Source of the DNA: Streptomyces flavochromogenes
Lineage (GTDB): Bacteria; Actinomycetota; Actinomycetes; Streptomycetales; Streptomycetaceae
Assembly (NCBI RefSeq): GCF_000717595.1
Contig: NZ_JNZO01000025.1
Span: 124,001 to 188,000 of the forward strand
Direction: 5' to 3'
DNA length: 64,000 bases
Shown: positions 34,279-45,715 of the stretch, one piece after another
How the letters are laid out: each line of letters starts with the position of its first letter
Numbering within the stretch: position 1 is the first letter of the stretch
Position numbers and translations under genes: made by a program
The notes under the pieces: generated by a model
Seen by the model: the letters and a program-made list of their open reading frames with translations, nothing else
What the model was told of the DNA's origin: nothing
Databases searched by the model: none

Positions 34279-34293
34279 TCACTGGGGGGCGGC

Positions 34294-36045
34294 TCAGCCG
34301 TCCGTCAGGACGACCGCCGACTCGCCCGGGAGCCGCAGGACCCCGTCCACCGCCGGGGTCCCGACCGGCTCCCACTCCGCCAGGACCTGGTCGCGGCCGT
34401 TGGAGCCGAGCGGGATCAACGCCGGCTCCTTGCCCAGGTTGACCCCCACCCGCAGGATCCCGCGCCGGAAGACCAGCCAGCGGGCCTCCTCGTCGAACGC
34501 CACCTTCACACCCGCGAGATCCGGGTCCGTCAGGTCGGGCAGGGTGCGGCGCAGCGCGATGAGCAGGCGGTACCAGGCCAGCAGCCGCTTGTGCGGGTCG
34601 CGCCCCCGCTCGGCCCGGTCGAGGACCGAACGGTCACGGGTGGCGGGCTCCTGCGGGTCGGGGACCTCGTTCTCGTCCCAGCCGTGCTCCGCGAACTCCC
34701 GCCGCCTGCCCCGCCGAACGGCCTCCGCGAGTTCGGGGTCGGTGTGGTCGGTGAAGTACTGCCAGGGTGTGGTCGCCCCCCACTCCTCGCCCATGAAGAG
34801 CATCGGCACCGAGGGGCCGGTGAGGACGAGGGTCGCCGCACAGGCGAGCAGACCGGGGGAGAGAGAGCCCGAAAGACGGTCGCCCAGGGCCCGGTTGCCG
34901 ATCTGGTCGTGGGTCTGCGCGTATCCGAGGAAGCGGTGGGCGGGGGTGCGCTCCCGGTCCACCGGACGCCCGTGACGGCGGCCCCGGAACGCCGAGTACG
35001 TGCCGTCGTGGAAGAAGACATGGGTGAGCGTCTTCGCGAGCGCGGCCATCGGGGCGCGCGCGAAGTCCGCGTAGTAGCCCTGGGATTCGCCGGTCAGAGC
35101 GGTGTGCAGGGAGTGGTGGAAGTCGTCGTTCCACTGGGCGTGGATCCCGATGCCGCCGAGCGCGCGCGGGGTGGTCGTCCGCGGGTCGGCGAGATCGGAC
35201 TCGGCGATCAGGAAGTGCGGGCGGCCCTGCTCCTTCGCCAGCTCGTCGACGGCCGCCGACAGCTCCTCCAGGAAGGTCAGCGCCCGGGTGTCGGCGAGCG
35301 CGTGCACGGCGTCGAGCCGCAGCCCGTCGATCCGGTAGTCCCGCAGCCAGGCGAGCGCGCTGCCCCGGAAGTACGCCCGGACCTCGTCCGAACCGGGCGC
35401 GTCCAGGTTCACCGCGGCGCCCCAGGGCGTGTGGTGGGTCTCCGTGAAGTACGGGCCGAAGAAGGGGAGATGGTTGCCGTCGGGTCCCAGATGGTTGTGC
35501 ACCACGTCGAGGACCACGCCCATGCCGAGCCCGTGCGCGGTGTCCACGAACCGCTTCAGGGCCTCGGGGCCGCCGTACGGCTCGTGCACCGCCCACGGTG
35601 CCACCCCGTCGTACCCCCAGCCCCGTACCCCGGGGAACGGACACAGCGGCATCAGCTCCACATGGGTGACGCCGAGGCCCGCGAGCTCCCCGAGGCGCGC
35701 GGCCGCCGCGTCCAGGGTTCCCTCCGGGGTGAAGGTGCCGAGGTGCAGCTCGTACAGGACGCTGCTGCGGAGCCGCAGCCTCGGGGACTCGTTCCGCCAG
35801 ACGTACGCGGAGTGGTCGACGACCGCGCTCAGCCCGTCGGGTCCGTCGGGCTGCCGGCGGGAGCGCGGGTCGGGCAGCAGGTGCCCTCCGTCGAGCGAGA
35901 AGCCGTACCGGTCGCCGTCCTCGGCGGGTACGACGCCCGTCCACCAGCCCTCCCGCTCGGCGTCCCGGTCCAGGGGATGCGCGGAGCCGTTCAGCTCCAG
36001 CGTCACCCGGTCACGGGCGTTCGGCGCCCACACCTCGAAGAGCAC
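34294..36045 (-). CDS. treZ: Malto-oligosyltrehalose trehalohydrolase
   Basis: 583 residues, GH13. TreZ hydrolyses the bond next to the terminal trehalose unit made by TreY. An N-terminal CBM48-like region (EVWAPNARDRVTLEL) precedes the barrel. GH13 regions: DVVHNHLGPDGNH, GLRLDAVHA with the nucleophile Asp, FLIAESDL with the acid Glu, and QTHDQIGNR with the transition-state Asp. GTG at 36045 follows AGGGGA. treY and treX/glgX lie 3.7 and 7.4 kb further along the same strand. Confidence 0.95.
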   Translation of the reverse strand: MLFEVWAPNARDRVTLELNGSAHPLDRDAEREGWWTGVVPAEDGDRYGFSLDGGHLLPDPRSRRQPDGPDGLSAVVDHSAYVWRNESPRLRLRSSVLYELHLGTFTPEGTLDAAAARLGELAGLGVTHVELMPLCPFPGVRGWGYDGVAPWAVHEPYGGPEALKRFVDTAHGLGMGVVLDVVHNHLGPDGNHLPFFGPYFTETHHTPWGAAVNLDAPGSDEVRAYFRGSALAWLRDYRIDGLRLDAVHALADTRALTFLEELSAAVDELAKEQGRPHFLIAESDLADPRTTTPRALGGIGIHAQWNDDFHHSLHTALTGESQGYYADFARAPMAALAKTLTHVFFHDGTYSAFRGRRHGRPVDRERTPAHRFLGYAQTHDQIGNRALGDRLSGSLSPGLLACAATLVLTGPSVPMLFMGEEWGATTPWQYFTDHTDPELAEAVRRGRRREFAEHGWDENEVPDPQEPATRDRSVLDRAERGRDPHKRLLAWYRLLIALRRTLPDLTDPDLAGVKVAFDEEARWLVFRRGILRVGVNLGKEPALIPLGSNGRDQVLAEWEPVGTPAVDGVLRLPGESAVVLTDG

Positions 36046-36106
36046 GGAAATCCCCTCGTCGACGGACCAGCCGCTCCACGACTGACTACCGCGACCATCC
36101 TGGCAG

Positions 36107-37138
36107 TCAGGACCCCGCCACGCCCGGTGTGTCCCACACGTAGTTGATGGCCCGCTCGAAGGTGATGTAGCCCGCACGGGCGAACGACGCCGCCATCGGC
36201 ACATTGTCCAGGTCCGTCGCCGCCCGGATCCGGGGGACGTCGGCCGCGGCCAGGACGCGCGTGCCCTCCGCCAGGATGTCGTCGATGTAGCCGTGGCCGC
36301 GGTGGGCGGGCAGGACGCCGATGTACGCGATCGTGTGGTGGTAGTTGTTCCGCGCAGGGACGACGAAGCCGACCGGCTCGCCGGTCTCCGGCAGCTGGGC
36401 CACCTGCCACCACTCCTTCGGCGAGGAGTAGTGCGCGAACTCCTCGTCGTAGTGCAGCTCCGCGGCCTCGCGCGCCGACAGGCCGGAGGCGAGATCGGCC
36501 TGCCCGTGCGCGTCGAGCGTGCCCTCCATGACCGGCGTCATCAGCGCGACGAGGTCCTCGCGGTCCCGCACCGGGCGGAACTCCAGACGGCCCTTCGGCT
36601 CCGGCACGGGGGTGCCGGGCCGCCACTCCAGGCGCAGCCGCTCGACGAGCGGGCGGGCCCCCGTGGCCACCAGGGCGCCGAAGACGGACTCCAGGAGCGA
36701 CCGCGTCTCCGGCACCTCACGCCAGTCCGCGGGCATGAAACGGCCGAACTCCGGGCGCTGTGTGCCCGCCGGGATCACGGCGGCCGTGGCGGTCTCCAGG
36801 AGCCGCGGACCGATCTCGGCGCGCTCCGCCTCCGACAGCTCGGGGGCGAGGTCGAAGAAGTCGAGCGCCTGCGGGGCGCCGCCGGCCGCGTTCGCCCACC
36901 AGGAGAGCCGGCCGATGAGCCGGTCGCCGTCGAGGGCGACCCACATCCACCCGGGGACGCGTCGGCCGGTGGCGAGGTCGTCGGCGAGCTCGTGGTCGAG
37001 CGAGTAGGTGAGACGGAGGAACAGGTCGAGTTCCTCGGGTCCGGCGAGCGGACGGATGACGAGATCGCGCGCGCCGGCCGTGCCGGTGGTGCCGGTGGTG
37101 CCGGTGGTGCTCGTGGTGCTCGAAGGAGACGTGGTCAC
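36107..37138 (-). CDS. GNAT family N-acetyltransferase
   Basis: 343 residues from GTG. Two GNAT-like halves can be traced. The C-terminal one is intact, with IGVLPAHRGHGYIDDIL as the acetyl-CoA loop and an NVPMAASFARAGYITFERA-type end. The N-terminal 22 residues are a Thr/Gly repeat. The tandem GNAT layout resembles Eis- or MshD-type enzymes, but residues are not specific enough to choose a substrate. It lies 62 bases upstream of treZ on the same strand. Confidence 0.85.
   Translation of the reverse strand: MTTSPSSTTSTTGTTGTTGTAGARDLVIRPLAGPEELDLFLRLTYSLDHELADDLATGRRVPGWMWVALDGDRLIGRLSWWANAAGGAPQALDFFDLAPELSEAERAEIGPRLLETATAAVIPAGTQRPEFGRFMPADWREVPETRSLLESVFGALVATGARPLVERLRLEWRPGTPVPEPKGRLEFRPVRDREDLVALMTPVMEGTLDAHGQADLASGLSAREAAELHYDEEFAHYSSPKEWWQVAQLPETGEPVGFVVPARNNYHHTIAYIGVLPAHRGHGYIDDILAEGTRVLAAADVPRIRAATDLDNVPMAASFARAGYITFERAINYVWDTPGVAGS
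37079..37119. repeat. Short tandem repeat in the GNAT N-terminus
   Basis: GCCGGTGGT repeats three times, followed by related CTCGTGGTG units. It encodes TTGTTGTTGT in the extreme N-terminus of the acetyltransferase. Such runs change length easily by slippage. Confidence 0.6.
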
Positions 37139-37272
37139 GTCGTGTTTCCCCCTGGGGATCCGTGCTGTGGAGACGGCAGACCGTAACAGCGATCATCGGC
37201 GAGGGGGTACGGAGTTTCCCGGCAGGGGACCCTTCTGGACACTGCGGGCCCGACGGACCGACAATCACAGAT

Positions 37273-37821
37273 GTGACGACCCCTTTCGAGCTTCCGGCGA
37301 ACACCCCTCGGCTGACCGACGCCGAGCGGGACCGCGCGCTGGTGCTGCTCCGTGAGGGCGCCGCTCAGGGCCGCCTCTCGCACGACACGTTCGTCTACCG
37401 GATGGAGCGGGCGCTCCAGGCCCGGCGCCCCGACGAACTCGCCCTGCTCACCGCCGACCTGAGGACCGAGGGCACCTGGACCCGTCGGGTGGTGGGCGCG
37501 GTCGAGCGGATGTCCGCGTTCACGGCCAGGCTGGGACGCGCCTGGTCCGCGGAGCGCCTGCCGAAACTCCTGCTGCCCCTGCCGGGCCCGCACCCCCTGC
37601 GCATCGGCCGCGATCCGGTCAACGGCCTCCGCCTCAGCCACGAGACGGCCTCCCGGCTGCACGCCGAACTGTCGATGCAGAGCGGCATGTGGATCCTCCG
37701 CGACCTCGGCTCGACGAACGGCACGACGGTCAACGGCCGCCGGGTCACGGGAGCGGTGGTCGTACGGTCGGGCGACGTCGTCGGCTTCGGCCAGATGTCG
37801 TTCCGGCTGTCGCACGGCTAG
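37273..37821 (+). CDS. DUF1707-FHA domain protein
   Basis: 182 residues from GTG at 37273. Residues about 12-67 are a DUF1707 domain (RLTDAERDRALVLLREGAA, FVYRMERALQARRPDELALL). Residues about 105-178 are a phosphothreonine-binding FHA domain with the usual GRDPVNGLRLSHETASRLHAEL and DLGSTNGTTVNG loops. It probably reads out Ser/Thr protein kinase signals. No kinase gene is adjacent. Confidence 0.92.
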   Translation: MTTPFELPANTPRLTDAERDRALVLLREGAAQGRLSHDTFVYRMERALQARRPDELALLTADLRTEGTWTRRVVGAVERMSAFTARLGRAWSAERLPKLLLPLPGPHPLRIGRDPVNGLRLSHETASRLHAELSMQSGMWILRDLGSTNGTTVNGRRVTGAVVVRSGDVVGFGQMSFRLSHG

Positions 37822-37978
37822 GAGCAGCCCGGAGCCCACCACCCCTGGTGACCGCCTCGGTGGCGTTCACCCGTTCGGCGGTATGCGGCGGGCGGTGCGG
37901 CGCGGGCGGTGATGGGCTGTGGGGACGCGCGCCACGATCTCCGGCCGCGGCACCCACCGCCGATCGACAGGGGGCGCG

Positions 37979-39112
37979 ATGAGCCACGAGCAGAACCGCG
38001 AGCCGGGCCGCGGCATAGGGGACGACCGGCCGGAGCTGTCGCCCGGGGACCCCTGGACCCGGCTGCCGTCCATGGCGCCGGCGACGCCCCCGGCCGGCGG
38101 CCGGGCGGGTGCGGGTGTGAGCGCCGTGGTGCCGGGTGGTCTCGCGCCCTTGGCGGCGCGGGTACGGACCGCGCCCGGCGGCGGGGGCCCGTCCGGGGGC
38201 CGGGTCGTCGCGCCGAGCCCCCTCGACCCCGGTGCCTCACGCGACCCGCACGGAATCCACCGGACCCTGCGCGAGGAGTTCCCGCTCACCTACGACCCGC
38301 TGCTGCGGGCCTGGGTGCTCAGCCGGTACGCGGACGTGGCCACCGCCCTCACCGACAGCCGTTTCACGCACGGGCACCGGCCCGGCGACCCGCCGTGCGC
38401 GCGGGCCCACGTCGACGTCGACGTGGCCGCCCTCCGCTCGGTCACCGAGCGGACGGCGTACGTCCTGGCCCGCCGGATCGCCGAGCGGCCCCAGGCCGAT
38501 CTGGTCGCCGACTTCTGCCACTGGCTCCCGGCGGGAACCGTCGCCGCCGCCGTAGGCGTGCCCTACCGCGACATGATGCGGCTCGTCCGCGGCCGGGCCG
38601 CCGGAGCCCTCGCCGGGGAGTGCGGCGGGCAGATCGCCGTACGGGAGAAGGCCCTCGCCTCCTTCCTCGGCAACGTCCTCTCGGACCCGGACCAGGTCGC
38701 CGCCCTGCGTGACGCCCCCGCCGGCCTCGTGGGCCGGGCCTGGGCGGAGTCGCTGCGCCGTGACCCGCCCGTGCAGATCGCCGTGCGCCGTACCGCGGCC
38801 GAGGTCCCCGTCAGCGGCGGCGTCCTCCCCGCGGGTGCGTCCGTCGCCCTCCTCGTCGGCTCGGCCGGACGCGACCCGGAGCGCTTCCGCGAGCCCGACC
38901 GCTTCGACCCGCTCCGCGACGACCCGGGTCAGCTGACCTACGGCAGCGGCTTCTGCCCGGCCGTGATCCTGGCGGGCCTGGAGGCCGAGTACGCCCTGCG
39001 GGCCCTGTTCGCGGCCATGCCCCGGCTCCGCCTCGCCCACGGCTTCCGGCCGGTGTGGACCGGCCTCATCACCTGGGCGCCGCGGAGCCTGATCGTCCGT
39101 CCCGGTGGCTGA
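37979..39112 (+). CDS. Cytochrome P450-like protein with degenerate heme loop
   Basis: 377 residues. The first 80 are Pro/Gly/Ala-rich and not P450-like. From residue 86 the fold is recognisable (DPHGIHRTLREEFPLTYDPLL). ESLR at 257-260 matches the K-helix ExxR, and FREPDRFDPLR the meander. The I-helix A/G-x-x-T is not found, and the heme loop, normally FGxGxHxCxG, is YGSGFCPA (321-328), two residues shorter between Gly and Cys. Heme binding is therefore doubtful; it may be a non-oxygenase P450 relative. It follows the FHA gene. Confidence 0.75.
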   Translation: MSHEQNREPGRGIGDDRPELSPGDPWTRLPSMAPATPPAGGRAGAGVSAVVPGGLAPLAARVRTAPGGGGPSGGRVVAPSPLDPGASRDPHGIHRTLREEFPLTYDPLLRAWVLSRYADVATALTDSRFTHGHRPGDPPCARAHVDVDVAALRSVTERTAYVLARRIAERPQADLVADFCHWLPAGTVAAAVGVPYRDMMRLVRGRAAGALAGECGGQIAVREKALASFLGNVLSDPDQVAALRDAPAGLVGRAWAESLRRDPPVQIAVRRTAAEVPVSGGVLPAGASVALLVGSAGRDPERFREPDRFDPLRDDPGQLTYGSGFCPAVILAGLEAEYALRALFAAMPRLRLAHGFRPVWTGLITWAPRSLIVRPGG

Positions 39113-39146
39113 TCCCGGGGTGGGAAGGCGTCCGTCCGCTCGCTGC

Positions 39147-39185
39147 TAAGGTGACGTGCGCTCGTCAAAGAGCGCCCTTTTCTTT
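39147..39185 (+). promoter_or_regulatory. -10-like box and hairpin with U-tract before the secreted-protein gene
   Basis: TAAGGT (39147-39152) resembles a -10 element. GCGCTC (39158-39163) pairs with GAGCGC (39170-39175), followed by CCTTTTCTTT. The hairpin is either the terminator of the P450-like gene or an attenuator in the leader of the next gene; the U-rich run is unusual in this high-GC window. Confidence 0.45.
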
Positions 39186-39209
39186 ACCACTTCCAACGGG
39201 GATTCAAAC

Positions 39210-39701
39210 GTGAAGATGCGTCATGTCCGCGCGATCGCTGTCTTCAGCATCGCGGTCGTCGCCCTGACCGGTGCCCGCGGCTCGCACGGCGGCGGCTGCG
39301 GCAGCAGCAGCTCCGGCGGTTCGAGCAGCAGCAACCACAACAGCGACAACGACAGCACCTCCGGCGGCACCTCCGGCGGCTCCCTCCCCGGCGGCTCCAG
39401 CAGCGCCGACAAGGCCGCCCGCGACGTGACCATCAACGAGTGCAGGTACGACGCGGCGACCAAGAACCTCGTCGCCCGCATCACCGTGAACAACAGCGGT
39501 GCCCTCGACTACGACTACAGCGTCACCATGAAGTTCAAGGGTGACGCCGGCGGCACCGCGGTCCCGGCCACCGCGACCAAGACCGCCATCGCGGTCGCCG
39601 CCGGTGCCTCGGCGAGCGCCGAACTGTCCACCTCGTACCCCGGCTCCGGCGACGGATCCGAGTACACCAAGTGCGAGGTCTCGCGAGCCTCCCGCTCCTG
39701 A
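39210..39701 (+). CDS. Secreted Ser/Gly-rich protein
   Basis: 163 residues from GTG at 39210 (ATG at 39216 is possible). Residues 1-24 form a signal peptide (HVRAIAVFSIAVVALTGARG). A Ser/Gly/Asn/Asp linker to about residue 70 is followed by a beta-sandwich-like domain (DVTINECRYDAATKNLVARI, VTVNNSGALDYDYSVTMKF) with a likely disulfide between the Cys in NECRY and that in TKCEV. Function unknown. The FxLD/FxxExN-type folds seen in conserved secreted Streptomyces proteins are similar. Confidence 0.72.
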   Translation: MKMRHVRAIAVFSIAVVALTGARGSHGGGCGSSSSGGSSSSNHNSDNDSTSGGTSGGSLPGGSSSADKAARDVTINECRYDAATKNLVARITVNNSGALDYDYSVTMKFKGDAGGTAVPATATKTAIAVAAGASASAELSTSYPGSGDGSEYTKCEVSRASRS

Positions 39702-39717
39702 CGGTCGTCGGCACGGT

Positions 39718-39743
39718 GCGGGACGCCCCCAGAGGCGTCCCGC
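39718..39743. terminator. 10-bp hairpin between secreted-protein gene and treY
   Basis: GCGGGACGCC (39718-39727) pairs perfectly with GGCGTCCCGC (39734-39743) around a 6-base loop between two converging genes. Confidence 0.75.
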
Positions 39744-39786
39744 CTCCCGTGTCCCCGCGCAGTCATGGCGGACGCCGAGCCTCGCC

Positions 39787-42165
39787 TCACTCCGTCCGCG
39801 CCAGCAGCGCCACCGGCCGCTCCGCGAACAGCTCCGCCAGTTTCAGCTCCGTCGCCGGGCCGCCGATGAACTCCCGTACTCCGTCCAGAACATCGACCCA
39901 GCGGCCCTCCGGCAGGACGAGTTCCGTGTCCTGCCAGCCGCCCGTCTCCCAGAGACGCAGCGGCAGCCGGGTGACGGCGGTGATCACCTCGTCGGAGCGG
40001 CTGAAGGCGAGGCAGTGGGCCGCCGTCGGACCCTCGGCCGTCAGCGGGATGTACGTACCCCGGGCGCCGAAGGCCGCGGGGCGCTCGCGCCGCAGCCGCA
40101 GTGCCGCCCGCACCAGGGCCGTGTGGTCGTCGTCCGCGCCGACCGTGAACAAGGCCCGGTTGTCCGGGTCGACCAGTGCCCGGTACTCCCGCTCCGTGTT
40201 CTGGTACAGCTCCGGCACCCCCGGCATCGTCAGCTGCGTGAGCAGCGCGCCCAGCGCGTGTGCCCGGATGTGCGGCTCCAGGGCGAAGGCCGCCTCCGAG
40301 GCCGCCCGGAGCGGGATGCGGCCGGGACCGGCCGCCGCGAACTCCTCCACCGCCCGCTCGTACTCCGTGTCGGGCTCCGTCCAGCTGGTCCGAAGCCCGG
40401 CCTCCCGTACGGACTTGAGGATCGCCGGGCCGAGCCGTTCCGCATCGGGGGTGCCGAAGCCGAAGGCGGTCTGCCAGGCCGTCCAGGCCACGTGCGGGTC
40501 CGGCGCCGGCACCCCCGCGACCTCCCCGAGGAGATCCGCCCACACCTGCGGGCACTGCGAGAGGACCGCGATCGCCGCACGGACGTCGGCGCTGCGCTTG
40601 GTGTCGTGCGTGGACAGGACGGTGCCGGTGCCCGGCCAGTCCCGTGCGATCCGCCGGCAGTACGCGTGGAACTCGTCCACCGGCACCGCAGGGCGCCCCG
40701 CGTCACCGCCCACCTCGTTCGCCGAGAGCAGCGGGGTGTACCGGTAGAAGGCCGTGTCCTCCACGGACTTGGCCCGCAGCGCCGACGAGGTCTGCGCGAA
40801 CCTTGCCCGGAACGCCCGGTGTTCGGGCCCGTCACCGAGCCTCCCGAGCGCCAGGTCCCGAACGACGTCGACCGCCGCGGCCTCCTCCGGCACCGCGAAG
40901 GCCGCCTTCGCGCCGCGCGCCGCCTCCGGGGTCAGCACCTCCTCGCCGCCGGTCCGGTAGGGGCGATAGACCGGGACCCGGACGAGGAGTTCACGCACGG
41001 CGGTGCGCAGCGCCCAGGGCGCGTGGTCCCGCAGGGCGGGGTCGGCGGCGCAGACCCGCTCCGCGATCCGGGTCAGGACGGCCGTCTCGGCGGCCAGGTC
41101 GTGGCCGGCCACCTCGTACGCGGCGCGTCGCTCGGTCGCCTCCCAACGGCCGCCCCTGTCGCCCGCCCGGCAGACGAACTCCCGGTACAGATCGGTCAGT
41201 TCATGGGCGCCGACCGGATCGGTGAACACCCCGTCGACGTGCCGCAGGGCGTCGTACCCGGTGGTGCCGGCGACCGGCCAGGCGGCCGGCAGGGTCTCGG
41301 GGCCGGTGAGGATCTTCTCGACCACCGTCCAGCAGCGCCCGCCGGTGGCCTCGGCGAGCCTCTCCAGGTAGCCCTGGGGGTCGGCGAGTCCGTCCGGGTG
41401 ATCGATCCGAAGCCCCTCGACCACCCCGTCCCGGACCAGCTCCACGATCTTCGCGTGGGTCGCCCCGAACACCTCGGGGTCCTCCACCCGTACCCCGATC
41501 AGCTCCGAGATCGTGAAGAAGCGCCGGTAGTTGAGCTCGGTGCGGGCGAGCCGCCACCAGGCGAGCCGGTACCACTGGGCGTCGAGCAGCTCGTCGAGCG
41601 GCAGCCCCTCCGTGCCCGGCCGCAGCGGGAAGTCCTGGCCGTCCAGGTGCAGCGATCCGTCCGCGACCCGCAGCCGGTCCCGTACCTCGGGGAGCCGCGC
41701 GGGCAGCACCGGGAGCAGCAGCCGGCCGTCCCCCGCTGACCGGTCGATGTCGAACCAGCGGGCGTACGGGGAGCCGGGACCGTCGCGGAGCACGGCGCGC
41801 AGCGCGTGGTTGTGCCGGGCGGAGGCCGCCATGTGGTTGGGCACCAGGTCGACGACGAGGCCGAGCCCGTGCGCCCGCGCGGTCGCGGCGAGGGCCCGCA
41901 GCCCCTCCTCGCCGCCGAGTTCGGCGCGCACGGACCGGTGGTCGGTGACGTCGTACCCGTGCGTCGAGCCCGGGACCGCCTCCAGGACGGGGGAGAGATG
42001 GAGGTGCGAGACCCCGAGGCCAGCGAGGTGCGGCACGGCCCGCTCGGCCGCCGCGAACGGGAACTCCGGCTGGAGCTGGAGCCGGTAGGTGGCGGTGGGA
42101 AGCGCGGAAAGGGCCGAGGCGGAGGCGGACGGGAGGGAGGCCGGGCCGGACGGGAGGGAGGTCAT
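39787..42165 (-). CDS. treY: Malto-oligosyltrehalose synthase
   Basis: 792 residues, GH13_26. TreY turns the reducing end of a maltodextrin into a 1,1-linked trehalosyl end by intramolecular transfer. Characteristic parts: TATYRLQLQPEFPFAAAERAV at the start, VVDLVPNHMA, GLRIDHPDGL with the nucleophile Asp, TVVEKIL with the acid Glu, and VLSTHDTKRS with the stabilising Asp. The ATG at 42165 has no clear ribosome site. It works with TreX/GlgX (43457) and TreZ (34294) on the same strand. Confidence 0.96.
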   Translation of the reverse strand: MTSLPSGPASLPSASASALSALPTATYRLQLQPEFPFAAAERAVPHLAGLGVSHLHLSPVLEAVPGSTHGYDVTDHRSVRAELGGEEGLRALAATARAHGLGLVVDLVPNHMAASARHNHALRAVLRDGPGSPYARWFDIDRSAGDGRLLLPVLPARLPEVRDRLRVADGSLHLDGQDFPLRPGTEGLPLDELLDAQWYRLAWWRLARTELNYRRFFTISELIGVRVEDPEVFGATHAKIVELVRDGVVEGLRIDHPDGLADPQGYLERLAEATGGRCWTVVEKILTGPETLPAAWPVAGTTGYDALRHVDGVFTDPVGAHELTDLYREFVCRAGDRGGRWEATERRAAYEVAGHDLAAETAVLTRIAERVCAADPALRDHAPWALRTAVRELLVRVPVYRPYRTGGEEVLTPEAARGAKAAFAVPEEAAAVDVVRDLALGRLGDGPEHRAFRARFAQTSSALRAKSVEDTAFYRYTPLLSANEVGGDAGRPAVPVDEFHAYCRRIARDWPGTGTVLSTHDTKRSADVRAAIAVLSQCPQVWADLLGEVAGVPAPDPHVAWTAWQTAFGFGTPDAERLGPAILKSVREAGLRTSWTEPDTEYERAVEEFAAAGPGRIPLRAASEAAFALEPHIRAHALGALLTQLTMPGVPELYQNTEREYRALVDPDNRALFTVGADDDHTALVRAALRLRRERPAAFGARGTYIPLTAEGPTAAHCLAFSRSDEVITAVTRLPLRLWETGGWQDTELVLPEGRWVDVLDGVREFIGGPATELKLAELFAERPVALLARTE

Positions 42166-43456
42166 GCGAACGTACGTACCCCGCGAGAGGGCTTCTGTGT
42201 CATCGCCCCATGCACCCGTTCGTGTGCATCGCGTTACGTTCGCCCGATGCTCCGGATGTATCGCGACACCCTCTCCCTGCTCGGCCCCGCCCTGCCGGTC
42301 GTCTCCTTCCTCGGTCGGCTGCCCACCGCCATGTGCCAGCTGGGCAGCCTGCTCCTGGTCGCCGAGACGAGCGGCTCCCTCGCCACGGCCGGACTGGCGG
42401 GCGGGGCGCTCGCGGCCGGGCAGACCGTCGGCGGGCCCCTCGTCGGCCGGCTCACCGACCGGCACGGCCAGCGCGGGGTCGTCCTCGCGGCCTCCCTCGC
42501 CAACGCCGTCGCCGTCACCGCCCTGGTCCTCGCCGCGCTCGCCCACGCCCCCACGGCCTGGCTGATGATCCTCGGCGGGCTCGCCGGGGCGACCGTCCCC
42601 CAGGTCGGGCCGCTCGCCCGGACCCGCTCGGTGGCCCTCGTCCGCCGCTCCGGCGCCGACGACCGGACCGTCGGCACGGTGCTCTCCTTCGAGGGGACCC
42701 TCGACGAGGTGTCCTTCGTCCTCGGTCCGGCGTTCGTCGGACTCGCCGCCGCCCTCGCGCATCCGGCGGCCGCGCTCCTTCTGGCGTCCCTCCTGCTCGC
42801 CGTCTTCGGCACGGCCTTCGCCCTCCACCCGACGGCGCGGGTCACCCTTCCGGAGCCGTCGGCGTCCACCCGTACGGGCGCCGCCGAACGGACGCGACTG
42901 CCGGGATCCGCGTACGCCCTGCGCGGCACGATGGTCCTCCAGGGCGCCATGTTCGGCGCCTCGCAGGCCGGGATCACCGCGCTCACGGAGGAGCTCGGCG
43001 CGCCCGCCCAGGCCGGTCTCGTCTACGCGGCGATGGGGGTCATGAGCGCCGCCGTCGGTCTCTCCATGGCGGCCGTGCCCGCCCGGATCGGGCTGACGAC
43101 CCGCTGGCGCGCGGCGACCGCCGCGCTGGTCGTCCTCTCGGTACCGCTGCTGTTCGTCGGCTCCCTCGGCGCCCTGTACGCGGTCGTGGTCGTCCTCGGC
43201 GCCGCCTACGCCCCGCACCTGATCACCGTCTTCGGGCTCACCGAGCGGGCCGTGCCGGCCGCCCGGCTCGCCGAGTCCATGGCCTTCCTCACCAGCGGGG
43301 TCGTGGCCGGTCAGGCCCTCGCCCTGGCCGTCTCGGGCAGGCTCGCCGAAGGCCACGGCGCCCCCGCCGCCTTCGCGGTGGCGGTGGGGGCGGCCGTGGC
43401 CTGCGCGCTGCTGTCCTGGACGGTACGGGCGGCGGCGCCCGGTCCCGTACGGGAAC

Positions 43457-45577
<2,121 letters not shown>

Positions 45578-45715
45578 GGATACGACTCTTCCTCTTCTGT
45601 CCGGGTTTTATAGCTGTTCTTCGGCCGAATCCTGCCCGAAAGAGGGGCAACCTCCTAGGACTTCGCCCCGTCCTACCGGGTGACCGCAGACCTAGAGGGG
45701 GAATGAGGGGGAAGT

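Noticed and set aside
39541..41739. A 732-codon open frame on the plus strand opposite treY
   Set aside because: It is the shadow of treY and has a composition (Arg/Gly/Pro/Ala) typical of non-coding frames in high-GC DNA.
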